A stretch of DNA of 64,000 nucleotides, from positions 286,502 through 350,501 of the forward strand of contig JACPQD010000104.1 of the NCBI GenBank assembly GCA_016190665.1, written 5' to 3'. Both the position numbers and the translations under genes were made by a program. The stretch comes from Chloroflexota bacterium (lineage in GTDB: Bacteria; Chloroflexota; Dehalococcoidia; JACPQD01). This document shows positions 1 to 8,232 of this stretch, one piece after another; position 1 is the first letter of the stretch, and each line of letters begins with the position of its first letter. Under the pieces are notes generated by a model that saw nothing but the letters and a program-made list of their open reading frames with translations, had not been told where the DNA came from and did no database searches.

Positions 1-2
1 TC

Positions 3-1094
3 CGGCAGTTCCGGTCGATACCGTGTTTCCCTTCCTTCTTGATCGATGCCCTGTATGTTGGTGGAGGTACTCCGGGACTCCTCGAATCCCGACAGCTGAC
101 CCGTATCTTGAAGACGTGTCAGGATACGTTTGCCTTTACGGAGGACGCTGAGATCTCTATCGAATTCGATCCCCGAACCGCCAGGTTGGACAAACTGATC
201 GAGGTTCGCGAAGCTGGATTCAACAGGCTAAGCCTTGGTCTTCAAACATTCGATCAGCACTTGCTCTATGCGAACAACCGACCCCACACGGTCGAGGATA
301 TTTATGAGGCCTATGACGCGATAGCCTCTGCACGATTCGTGCACACCAATGTCGACATTCTCTATCCGCTGTTAGATCAGAAGATGGAGCAGTGGGAGGA
401 GACTGTGCAAAAGGCGATCGCTCTCAAGCCTGCGGCGATCACCGCGTATCCCCTCGAAGTGTGGTCGAACAGTGCCTATGGAAAGTGGCTGGCTAACGGG
501 AGAAAGACCGTGGGCTGGGCGCTTGAGGAAGCGATGTCCCGGTACGCCTACGACCGGCTCGAGGACGCCGGCTTTCAACGCAACACCACGGGCGGTTACT
601 ATCACCCGGGACGCGCGAGGCGCTATTGTCGGTATGGTGATTACTATTGGCGCACCTGGCCACTAATCGGGTTTGGAGTCTCTGCCAAGTCCGTCATACA
701 CGATAGACTCTATACCAACATGCAGGACGTCGAGGAGTATATCCGCCGAATTCAGGACGGCCAGCCTGTGATCGATTTCTCCACTCGTCTTACCCGCCGA
801 CAAGAAATGCGGCGCGTGATGATCCGCGGGCTCAAGCTTTGCAAGGTGGCCAAGTCTGAGTTCCGGGACCGGTTCGGGGTGGCAGTGGACGTTGTCTTTG
901 GCTCCGAGATCGCGACCCTGGTTGAGGCACGTTGGATCCACGACAGGGCGGACTGCATCGAGTTGACTCGTGAGGGACAGGTGTACGACCGGAGCGTCTA
1001 CGCCGTTTTCTATACCGAGGAGGACATCCGGCCACCTCGTGAGGGAGAAGTGCAATACGGATTATCCGATCCCGTAGCTGACTGTGACCCGTGA
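3..1094 (+). CDS. HemW/HemN-like radical SAM protein, 5' end outside the window
   Basis: The reading frame is open from the first bases, so the gene starts upstream and the Cys-rich cluster motif (CxxxCxxC) that would bind the 4Fe-4S cluster is not visible. The stretch YVGGGTP near residue 20 of the visible part is the SAM-contacting glycine motif of the HemN/HemW family. Later parts (GLQTFD, NVDILYPL, a C-terminal domain with N..EEYIRRI) also fit that family, which includes the heme chaperone HemW, coproporphyrinogen dehydrogenase and class C radical SAM methylases. Its stop overlaps a possible GTG of the next gene, and the whole operon to 6583 is tightly packed. A role in modifying a tetrapyrrole or another metabolite is inferred from the operon; true HemW is possible but would usually sit elsewhere. 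Family confidence is high, specific function low. Confidence 0.8.
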   Translation, partial: RQFRSIPCFPSFLIDALYVGGGTPGLLESRQLTRILKTCQDTFAFTEDAEISIEFDPRTARLDKLIEVREAGFNRLSLGLQTFDQHLLYANNRPHTVEDIYEAYDAIASARFVHTNVDILYPLLDQKMEQWEETVQKAIALKPAAITAYPLEVWSNSAYGKWLANGRKTVGWALEEAMSRYAYDRLEDAGFQRNTTGGYYHPGRARRYCRYGDYYWRTWPLIGFGVSAKSVIHDRLYTNMQDVEEYIRRIQDGQPVIDFSTRLTRRQEMRRVMIRGLKLCKVAKSEFRDRFGVAVDVVFGSEIATLVEARWIHDRADCIELTREGQVYDRSVYAVFYTEEDIRPPREGEVQYGLSDPVADCDP

Positions 1095-1129
1095 GGTCAG
1101 GATACTCGCTGGGAGAGGAGGTTGGGGGG

Positions 1130-1990
1130 ATGCTCACGACAAAGAAGTGGAACCTGGCCGGCGGCTTGACGTACTTCCACGAGATCAACGACTTCCTCTC
1201 CAGCGTTGAGAGTTTCTACAACCTGCCCGGCAAGTTTATCGACGCGGTGTTTGATTCCCATGCCGGTCTGCCCTGGAACGGTGGGCGATTCGTCGATCCC
1301 TTCCATTTCACAGTCGAAGAGTCCGTGCGGCGGATTCGGGCCTACAACGAAAGGGGGATCAGGTTCAACATCACGTTCTCTAACAGGTTGTTGACCAAAG
1401 AAGACCTGGCACACGAGGACTGCAACTGGTTTCTATCCCAGTGTCATAGTAGTATGAATGGCGTTATTGTTGCCAGTGATATCCTTCGCCAGTATCTCAG
1501 GTCCTGCTACCCGAAATACAGGGTAATTGCTTCCATCGGCTTTGATCGAACTGATCTGGAGTATTATCGCGAGGCTCAGAAGTTATATGACACTGTCGTC
1601 TTACACCCCGATTTGAACAGAGACTACGACCTGATCAAGCATCTGGACGCCTCAAGACTGGAAGTGCTAGTGAACGAGTTCTGCGTAGCCAATTGCCCCT
1701 TCCGCACTGAGCACAGCACGTATATCTCGGAAATCGCTCTGGCCAACAGAACATACTTCATGTATGACAATGAGCATACGAGGGGGTCTTGTCTAGCCGT
1801 CGAAAGGGGCTATAGAAGGAACAAAGAGCTTGTCGTTACCCCCCAGGAACTCAACAGGCTACACAAAATGGGCATAACGCAGTTCAAGATACAAGGGAGA
1901 GAACACCCCTTTGACGCGGCTATCTACCCTGCGTTGAGGGAGTACACCATTAAGGACACTATTCGCACCATCTGCGGCACGAACAGGTAG
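1130..1990 (+). CDS. U32-peptidase-like (UbiU/UbiV-like) protein
   Basis: The protein has about 286 residues. I chose the ATG at 1130 because AGGAGG lies about ten bases upstream; an in-frame GTG at 1091 overlaps the previous stop but has no such site. Cys185-x3-Cys189 (NEFCVANCPFR), Cys221 and the late FKIQGRE segment resemble the U32 family, in which conserved Cys residues hold a 4Fe-4S cluster in the oxygen-independent hydroxylases UbiU/UbiV and the RNA-hydroxylation factor RlhA. Two more Cys near residues 101 and 107 could also take part. It lies between a radical SAM gene and the methyltransferase-HgcA-HgcB fusion, so a redox or hydroxylation step in the same pathway is plausible. The match is by motif and overall pattern, so the family is moderately sure and the reaction unknown. 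Confidence 0.6.
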   Translation: MLTTKKWNLAGGLTYFHEINDFLSSVESFYNLPGKFIDAVFDSHAGLPWNGGRFVDPFHFTVEESVRRIRAYNERGIRFNITFSNRLLTKEDLAHEDCNWFLSQCHSSMNGVIVASDILRQYLRSCYPKYRVIASIGFDRTDLEYYREAQKLYDTVVLHPDLNRDYDLIKHLDASRLEVLVNEFCVANCPFRTEHSTYISEIALANRTYFMYDNEHTRGSCLAVERGYRRNKELVVTPQELNRLHKMGITQFKIQGREHPFDAAIYPALREYTIKDTIRTICGTNR

Positions 1991-2005
1991 GAAGGAGGTG
2001 GTGCC

Positions 2006-3946
2006 GTGCTGATGTACGGCTGGATGGTCTTCGTGGAACACGCTCCGGAGCGCTATGACTGGGCGGTCAAGGTGATGACCGCCGGAACGCTGGACCGGAT
2101 CAAAGACCGCATTGCAGAGACGGTCGCGCGCGGGGAGCGTGCACTGGATCTTGGCTGTGGTACGGGCACTCTGGCGGTACGCTGTATGAAGCGAGGTGCC
2201 CAGGTGACTGGACTGGACTCGTCTGCTTTCATGCTGGAGCAAGCGAGGAAGAATGCCGTTCGTGAAGGACTTGCCGGCCAACAAGTGCTGATCAGGGACA
2301 GCGTTACCCAATTGCGCAAGCACTTTGCAGAGGCGAGTTTAGATACCGTGATGTCTACAATGACTCTGGGGGAGTTTCCCAGAGAGTATTTGCAGTTTAT
2401 TCTCCGTGAATCCAGACGCATTCTGCGTCCGGGCGGCCGTCTCATCGTTGCCGACGAGGTTTGGCCCGAGAAGGCCTTGCCTCGATTGCTGTTCCGTCTG
2501 ATGATGGTCTTATTCTGGATACCGCAGTTCCTGCTGCTACGCCGCGTGTTCTTCCCCATCGAGAGTCTGCGCGGCGTCATCGAAGAAGCTGGCTTCCGGA
2601 TACTGGACGTTGAGACATGGCCCGGCACTTCATTTCAACTTGTGTTCGCCGAAAAGACTGATCAGGACGAGCCGCCGATCTCAGGGCCGGCGAACTCTCT
2701 AAGTGGAACCACTTCAGCACGAGCAGTCTGTCCGTGGAGCGGGATCGGCGGCCATTTGCGAGAACTGTTCCATATCTTCTTTCGCCACATTAACTTCCCG
2801 TGTACGCTTGGCCTTATTCGCGTCGGCAATCCTGACGACACCTCCCCGGTGTTCTTGAGCGGCAACTACGTTTTGACCGTGATGAGATTGCTGCGTGCAC
2901 TGGAGGGTACGCACAGCTATCTCCTGGTCGCGAACTCGCGCGGCTCCAATGTGTGGTGCGCTGCAGGAATGAACGAGTTCTCGGAGCATGACGTGGTAGA
3001 TGCCATCAATGTAGCCGATCTGGGAAAGATCGTCCGGCATCGCTCGCTGATCGCGCCGCCATACGCAGCTGTGGGCGTAGATACACGCGTGGTCAAGAGT
3101 GAGACAGGCTTTCACATCAAGTGGGGCCCTTCCCACTTGAATGATATCCCCCGCTACGTCGAAAACGGCTTCAGACGGACCAACGACATGTTGCAGGTGC
3201 AGTTCGGCCTTCAGGATCGACTAGAGCAGGCCCTGAGCACTGCGTGGGCCAACTGTATGACAGTCGCGCTCGTCGCACTCATCTGGCCTCGCGAAGTCCT
3301 GGCGACAATAGGCCTCATCTTCGCGGTTTACCTGTACAGCTTTGGTTTCTGGAATATGCTGCCAAAAGAGGACCGTTGGAGGCGGACGAGCGTCATGGCG
3401 GTCACGCTATCGGCTGGAGTGATGGTAACTGCCCTCCTCCTTGGCTGGGAAATGCATGGCCTCTTGCTGTCGGAAGCGATCCTTCTGGCCGTCGTAACGG
3501 TAGTCGCTGCAGATATCTGCGGCAGCTCGCCTCTTTACAAGAGCACGCTGACGCATTGGCTCAGGAACGGCGACTATCGCTGCCAGTTCAGCCCTGTTGT
3601 CGATCCGTCGCAGTGCACCAACTGCCAGTCCTGTCTACTGGTGTGCCCGAGAAATGTATTTGCGGCGAGGCGAAACGGTTCAAAGCATGTCGTGGTGGTT
3701 CGCCCGCAGGATTGCATCGAGTGTCTTGCCTGTGTCAAGCAGTGCCATTATGGTGCAATCCTCAACCGCTCCGGGCGGTACAAGGGCGATGTGAAGAGTA
3801 TCGCGAACCTGCATTTCCTGCTCACGCGCGACTCGTCGTATTTGAAGCACGAAGACCGCTGGCTCGGTCACAATACGACCATCCGCAGCGGCTTGACTGT
3901 ACTCAAGAAGCCTCTGGATGAAAGAGGAACGCCGGTGCCTGTCTGA
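2006..3946 (+). CDS. SAM methyltransferase fused to HgcA-like corrinoid protein and HgcB-like ferredoxin
   Basis: The protein has 646 residues and three parts. Residues 1-215 are a class I SAM methyltransferase (LDLGCGTGTLA glycine motif, then GLDSSAFML). Residues about 245-410 match the corrinoid-binding domain of HgcA: NVWCAAG at 315-321 with Cys318 as the likely cobalt ligand, then VRHRSLIAPP and GFHIKWGP. About four hydrophobic membrane segments follow (roughly 415-510), as in HgcA. The C-terminus has two CxxCxxCxxxC clusters (Cys537-547 and Cys570-580), as in HgcB, for two 4Fe-4S centres. In HgcA the cap-helix motif continues with Lys; here it is Met. HgcAB methylates mercury, but this protein is divergent and may methylate something else. 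The likely start is the GTG at 2006 after GGAGGTG. A SAM-to-corrinoid methyl relay is inference. Confidence 0.8.
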   Translation: MLMYGWMVFVEHAPERYDWAVKVMTAGTLDRIKDRIAETVARGERALDLGCGTGTLAVRCMKRGAQVTGLDSSAFMLEQARKNAVREGLAGQQVLIRDSVTQLRKHFAEASLDTVMSTMTLGEFPREYLQFILRESRRILRPGGRLIVADEVWPEKALPRLLFRLMMVLFWIPQFLLLRRVFFPIESLRGVIEEAGFRILDVETWPGTSFQLVFAEKTDQDEPPISGPANSLSGTTSARAVCPWSGIGGHLRELFHIFFRHINFPCTLGLIRVGNPDDTSPVFLSGNYVLTVMRLLRALEGTHSYLLVANSRGSNVWCAAGMNEFSEHDVVDAINVADLGKIVRHRSLIAPPYAAVGVDTRVVKSETGFHIKWGPSHLNDIPRYVENGFRRTNDMLQVQFGLQDRLEQALSTAWANCMTVALVALIWPREVLATIGLIFAVYLYSFGFWNMLPKEDRWRRTSVMAVTLSAGVMVTALLLGWEMHGLLLSEAILLAVVTVVAADICGSSPLYKSTLTHWLRNGDYRCQFSPVVDPSQCTNCQSCLLVCPRNVFAARRNGSKHVVVVRPQDCIECLACVKQCHYGAILNRSGRYKGDVKSIANLHFLLTRDSSYLKHEDRWLGHNTTIRSGLTVLKKPLDERGTPVPV

Positions 3947-4001
3947 GAGTGGAGGAACCACAAGCAGGTGTTGGGAGCACCTGTTTCCCACGGAGGGCGC
4001 A

Positions 4002-4868
4002 ATGAGCCATCGCCTGTTCCCGCAAAGCTTTGCGGCCGTGTACCGGGGTGTGGATGTGGAAGTCGTCGCGAGCGGAGCCTTTGAGCACCCGCATCTCCTC
4101 GACCAAATTCGGGAACAAGTCCTCAATGTGGCTGCGCTTTCGCGCGGGTGGGACGATCCGCAGGGATCGGAAACCCTGCGCCGTAACTTCAAGATAGGCC
4201 CGCTGTATGAGGCGAACGCACTGATGCTCATCCGTAGGAACGGGAGTCTGGTAGGCCTGGTGGGGTCCGTGAACAACTGGCATGTTGACAGTGGGGACAA
4301 GACCATCGTGCATATGTGCTGCCTGGCACTCCAGCCCGAGGTCCAGAATCGCGGTTTCCTCCAGGTCTCGATGGCACTGTTGTGGCTCATCAGCCAACAG
4401 AATGACGTGTTGCGCCGAAACTACTCTCGTCAGCGTGTCTACATTTCAGCCATTACCCAGAGTCCATATATCTTGGCTTATCTGCAAAGCATGTTTGATG
4501 TTTATCCGTCACCATATCGTGCCCGGGCAACGCCGGACATGACAAACGTGGCACAGCGGGTCGCCAGACGTTTTGATGAACATGTCGCTTTTGATCCCTC
4601 TACATTCATTCTACGGAAGGAATGTAATTTCTTTTACAAACGTATTCCATATAGCAGTAATCCCGATATCAACCATTTCTGTGACCAGAACCTGCGCTAT
4701 GACCAGGGGGATGTTTTCGTTGTAATAGGGAACGTCATTCCCTCGAATATCGACTCGTACATCCAGGTGGTCAGCAAACGCTATGCCGACCTGTTCAACA
4801 TTTTGCAAGATGGCCTGAAGGTGCACGGGGCAGATAAGCCGGGGGCACCACGCCCGCATGTCCGCTGA
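4002..4868 (+). CDS. GNAT-like N-acyltransferase family protein
   Basis: The protein has about 288 residues from the ATG at 4002, which has GGAGG nine bases upstream; longer in-frame starts inside the previous gene lack one. The segment around HMCCLALQPEVQNRGFLQ has the beta-strand plus Q-x-x-G-turn pattern of GNAT acyltransferases, where the backbone binds the CoA pyrophosphate, and a long helix follows. The C-terminal third (from about 200) matches nothing I recognise. The gene follows the methyltransferase-HgcA-HgcB fusion after 55 bases and precedes the E1-hydrolase gene by 11, so it is almost certainly in the same transcript. Acyl transfer onto an amine or amino acid of the product is a guess. 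The GNAT assignment rests on a short motif and is moderate at best. Confidence 0.5.
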   Translation: MSHRLFPQSFAAVYRGVDVEVVASGAFEHPHLLDQIREQVLNVAALSRGWDDPQGSETLRRNFKIGPLYEANALMLIRRNGSLVGLVGSVNNWHVDSGDKTIVHMCCLALQPEVQNRGFLQVSMALLWLISQQNDVLRRNYSRQRVYISAITQSPYILAYLQSMFDVYPSPYRARATPDMTNVAQRVARRFDEHVAFDPSTFILRKECNFFYKRIPYSSNPDINHFCDQNLRYDQGDVFVVIGNVIPSNIDSYIQVVSKRYADLFNILQDGLKVHGADKPGAPRPHVR

Positions 4869-4879
4869 GGAGGTGCAGG

Positions 4880-6583
4880 ATGCGCGATGAGGCGTACGAT
4901 CTCTCCTTTTCAAGGAATATCGGTATTCTGACCGCAGCTGAACAGGAATCTCTGCGCAATAGCACGGTTACAATTATCGGTCTGGGCGGCATCGGCGGCA
5001 ATACTTTGATGTTGCTGGCCCGTATGGGAATCGGCAACTTCAGGCTAGCTGACTTTGATCGCTTTGATCTCAACAACATCAACCGGCAATACGGAGCTTT
5101 TGTAGATACTCGCGGGCGACTCAAGTGTGATATGCTGACTGAGGAGGTGCGACGCGTCAATCCCCTTGCGCAGATCAGGGTGTTTCCTGAGGGCTTCAGC
5201 GATGACTGCGACGATGCCTTGTTCAAGGGCGCGGATCTGGTCATCGATGCGGTCGACTTCTATGCTATCGAAACGCACCTGCAAATACACCGCAAGACCA
5301 GGGACAGCGGTCTATTCACAATCATGGGCTCGCCTGTTGGTTTCAGTGCGTGCTTACAAATCTTCGACCCCAACGGCATGAGCCTGGAGGAATACTGCGG
5401 TATTCAGCCTGATATGTCCTCTCTGGAAAAGCAGTTGCGCTACGCATGCGGCTTGGTACCTGAACTGGCGCACATCGAGTATTTCGATGTTTCTGCTGGC
5501 AACTCCAATACCAATTTCCTTGAGCATACGGGCCCTTCACTGGCGTGTGCTACTGCCCTTGCGGCGTCCCTGGTCGCGGCGGAAACCGTGGTCATCCTTC
5601 TCGGACGCCGCAAGCCCCTGGCCATCCCGTACACCTTTCAATTCGATCCGTACACGTTCCGCTACGAGAGGACATTCGTCAAGGGAGGCATGGCCTGCTA
5701 CAATCCTGATCCAGCGATCGCAAGAATCCCTGACAAGTCATCTTTGATCACACAGGTGATGCAGTTCCTGTACAAGAAGCAACAGGCGGAGCGGGCCCAT
5801 GTCAACGGTGCCGATTTCTACTACCGGGTGGAAGGCGATGGCCCTAGGGTGTTGCTCATCGGTCCTCTGGGGGCTGATTCCAGCTTTTGGGCTCGGCAAG
5901 CGCAGGAATTGGCAAATCAATTCCAAGTGATCACGTTCGATAACCGTGGGTCAGGTTCCAGCAGCCCGTGTACCAGCGGATGCTCCACTCAACTTCTGGC
6001 CGAGGATGTCATAGCCCTACTTGAGCATCTGGGCGTGGAGAAAAGCCATATCGTTGGAATGGCCCTCGGGGGACTGATAGCTCAACATGTTGCCGTCAAA
6101 CGGCCTGACCTCGTTGATCGCTTGGTGCTGATTTCCAGCTACGCGTTAGCAGATGAGCGTATCAGTCGTATTACCCGGGAGTGGCGTGCCCATGCAGTGG
6201 AAAAAGGAATGGAGAGCTTGTTCGATGCTTGCGTCGAATGGCTCTTTTCTGATGATTACCTGACCAGCAATGAGGGCGAACTGAGGAACCTCAGGACCTT
6301 CTACCGTCTCAATCTACAGGACCCGCTGAGTTTCTGCGAGCAGAGTCTGGCGGGCATACGCCATGATTCCCGTCACCTGATTGGGAAAGTGAATTGCCCC
6401 ACTCTCGTGATCCATGGCGGCGCAGATCGTCTTGTCCGTGTTCAGTTGGCTAGGGCGCTGGCCGAAGGAATCCCCCACTCGCGCCTGTCGGTGCTGGATC
6501 GGGCGGCTCATTTCCTCACTTGGGAGCAAGCAAGCGCAGTTAATGCTCAACTAGTGGAATTCCTTGCCGTTGAAACGGGGTGA
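4880..6583 (+). CDS. E1/ThiF-like adenylyltransferase domain fused to an alpha/beta-hydrolase-fold domain
   Basis: The protein has 567 residues. The first ~270 are a ThiF/MoeB/E1 domain: GLGGIGG from Gly34 (nucleotide loop), DFDRFDLNNINRQ (metal and Arg finger region), a conserved Lys in GRLKCD, and DAVDFY. Such domains adenylate the C-terminus of a small protein or a carboxylate. Residues ~300-567 are an alpha/beta-hydrolase with the oxyanion-side strand, a DNRGSG turn, an Asp in HGGADR and a His in RAAHF. The nucleophile elbow, however, reads G-M-A-L-G-G, with Ala395 where Ser is expected, so the normal hydrolase mechanism seems lost. I see no separate ubiquitin-like or sulfur-carrier gene nearby. 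The start is supported by AGGAGG eight bases upstream of the ATG. The likely job is activating a carboxylate in the pathway of this operon; this is inference. Confidence 0.75.
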   Translation: MRDEAYDLSFSRNIGILTAAEQESLRNSTVTIIGLGGIGGNTLMLLARMGIGNFRLADFDRFDLNNINRQYGAFVDTRGRLKCDMLTEEVRRVNPLAQIRVFPEGFSDDCDDALFKGADLVIDAVDFYAIETHLQIHRKTRDSGLFTIMGSPVGFSACLQIFDPNGMSLEEYCGIQPDMSSLEKQLRYACGLVPELAHIEYFDVSAGNSNTNFLEHTGPSLACATALAASLVAAETVVILLGRRKPLAIPYTFQFDPYTFRYERTFVKGGMACYNPDPAIARIPDKSSLITQVMQFLYKKQQAERAHVNGADFYYRVEGDGPRVLLIGPLGADSSFWARQAQELANQFQVITFDNRGSGSSSPCTSGCSTQLLAEDVIALLEHLGVEKSHIVGMALGGLIAQHVAVKRPDLVDRLVLISSYALADERISRITREWRAHAVEKGMESLFDACVEWLFSDDYLTSNEGELRNLRTFYRLNLQDPLSFCEQSLAGIRHDSRHLIGKVNCPTLVIHGGADRLVRVQLARALAEGIPHSRLSVLDRAAHFLTWEQASAVNAQLVEFLAVETG

Positions 6584-6725
6584 ACGCTCTCGCTGTCTGC
6601 CTCCACGCGAAAGCGGGATGCCGGAACTTGGGTCGGCGATTGGACCGCTCTCAGTGCCTCTGGACGCGTCTCCGCAACATGTCACAGAATGCGGAAGAAA
6701 CTCTTCACAGTCGGAGTCTACAGGA

Positions 6726-7652
6726 TCAGCACTGCACGTTGAGAAGGCGCTCCACGGTGTCAATGTCGCGCTGGACTTCAGTTTCCATCTTGACCAGGAC
6801 AGCCTGAACGTGCCGGAGGCGACGAGACACCTCGCGCAGTCGATCTCCGAAGGGCTCAGGCGGCCCCGTACTTGCAGGTCTCCTCGCTGGACCGGGTAGC
6901 TGATCAGTCTGAATCTGCCGGTAGAGCGTAACAGTCTGCGTGTCGGGCGGAACGCCCAGTTCTTTGTCCAACGCGGCAACACAACGCTCGTAGTGGCGTA
7001 GCGCGGCCGTCTTGTCGCCGGCCAGACAATGCAGGCGCATCACCCCCTGGTGCGCGCGTTCACGAGCAGGGTCACAGTTGAGAATGCGCATGCCATAGGA
7101 CAGGCCCTTCTCATAGTCGCCACACGTCTCGCAGTGGATCATAAGTCTGTGCAACGCGGCCAGGAATCGTTCACGAAGTCGGTCGCGCTCAAACAGGCAC
7201 CAGTCCTGATACCAACCCTCCAGTAGATCGCCACGGTACAGGGCCACGGCAGTCTCCAGAGACTCGGCAACCGGCGGATCGAGTTCCACGCCGCGAAGAT
7301 TCTGTGTGAGAGTGAAAGCATGCTCGAATCTCTCGACATCCGTCCACACGTGGGATCCCGAGCAGACTTGAATCCAATCCTTACCAACTTGGAGCACCCG
7401 GTCCACTTCGCCCATGGATTCGAGCGTCGCCTGGAGCTGCCATAGGGCCTTGCGCAGATAGGCTCTCGAGTGGACAGCGTCGCAATCACTCCACAGGAGG
7501 TCTGCAAGAACTTCACGTGAGTGGGGGTGATCCCGGTGGAGCAAGAGATAGCAGAAGAGTTCCCGAACCTTACGTCCCACCAGGCCACCTACGTTCTCAC
7601 CACGATAACGGACGTCGAAACTTCCAAAAAGGCGAACCTCTAGTTTTGACAT
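6726..7652 (-). CDS. SARP/AfsR-like transcriptional activator with BTAD domain
   Basis: The protein has 308 residues from the ATG at 7652, which has GGGAGG just upstream; a longer frame to 7790 has no such site. The N-terminus (KLEVRLFGSFDVRY, then GRKVRELFCYLLLHR) is the winged-helix DNA-binding domain of SARP regulators, and residues ~95-245 form the BTAD helical repeats (RAYLRKALWQLQ, ARERAHQGVMRLHCLAGD, ALRHYERC). The last 50 residues look helical and charged and may be a short coiled coil. The ATPase and sensor domains of large AfsR proteins are absent. The gene converges on the operon that ends at 6583. SARPs usually activate secondary-metabolite operons from direct repeats near the -35 site, so this is a plausible regulator of that operon, but I could not see such repeats because the promoter lies outside the window. 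Confidence 0.85.
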   Translation of the reverse strand: MSKLEVRLFGSFDVRYRGENVGGLVGRKVRELFCYLLLHRDHPHSREVLADLLWSDCDAVHSRAYLRKALWQLQATLESMGEVDRVLQVGKDWIQVCSGSHVWTDVERFEHAFTLTQNLRGVELDPPVAESLETAVALYRGDLLEGWYQDWCLFERDRLRERFLAALHRLMIHCETCGDYEKGLSYGMRILNCDPARERAHQGVMRLHCLAGDKTAALRHYERCVAALDKELGVPPDTQTVTLYRQIQTDQLPGPARRPASTGPPEPFGDRLREVSRRLRHVQAVLVKMETEVQRDIDTVERLLNVQC

Positions 7653-7770
7653 CAAACCTCCCGATGGCGGGTGCCCCCAGGGATGGACGTGGGGGAGGAA
7701 GGCCCAGGGCAGTGCTACAGTGGTAGCGTTGTCAAACCTTACCAGCACCTGACGAAAGCGTTTTGAGAAT

Positions 7771-7811
7771 CGGCGTTCGCCCTGGTTCAACCAGGCGCTT
7801 AACGAACGCCG
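7771..7811. promoter_or_regulatory. Nested perfect hairpin in the leader of the SARP gene
   Basis: Outer arms CGGCGTTCG (7771-7779) and CGAACGCCG (7803-7811) are perfectly complementary. Inside them CCTGGTT (7781-7787) and AACCAGG (7789-7795) form a second perfect stem. There is no T-run, so a terminator is unlikely. It lies 119 bases upstream of the SARP start and could be an operator or an mRNA structure. Confidence 0.5.
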
Positions 7812-8134
7812 GTTCTCGCCGTCTGACCGTCGTTCACGTACCGCACTAATGCTCGCCTACTGCCCTAAGTATATGCCCGTGCTTAAAGCCTGTCAAGAAG
7901 CCCGGACGGAAACCACCCCTCCCACGGGGTTTCCAACCGATAGATAAGGCTGCAGACGATGGAGTCGATGGTGACCGCAATCAACCCCATGACGAGGCCG
8001 GAAAAGCGGCCAGAAGTGTGAGAACGCGTGCGCCTCGAGGCGACATCAATCTGGCCTTAGCTGCCACCGATGTCAGATTGGCCACAAGGGCAGCTATCTG
8101 AAACTGGCAGGCTGGGTGGGCTGGGCGGCAGGTA
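7812..8134. other. Gene-poor stretch between the SARP gene and the first binding-protein gene
   Basis: No reading frame here has protein-like composition or a ribosome site, and the short frames on the minus strand run into the signal peptide of the next gene. I see no RNA gene. The only recognised element is the promoter that follows directly. Confidence 0.5.
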
Positions 8135-8163
8135 TTGACATTAAGGCTGGCCGGTGATAGATT
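8135..8163 (+). promoter_or_regulatory. Promoter, TTGACA-N17-TAGATT
   Basis: A perfect -35 box (8135-8140) and a TAGATT -10 box (8158-8163) are separated by 17 bases, with TG before the -10 as in extended promoters. It points at the lipoprotein gene that starts at 8233. The same boxes and spacing recur at 15309. Confidence 0.75.
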
Positions 8164-8232
8164 GGTGGCGCGCTCCGGCTTCAGTATCTTTGTCTGGCCT
8201 GGCAGGAGCGTTGCCAGATAGGAGGGGGTACG

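Noticed and set aside
2006..3946. Standard mercury methylation gene pair
   Set aside because: The cap helix has Met for the conserved Lys, the protein is fused to a methyltransferase, and the operon is unlike known hgcAB loci. I keep it as HgcA/HgcB-like only.
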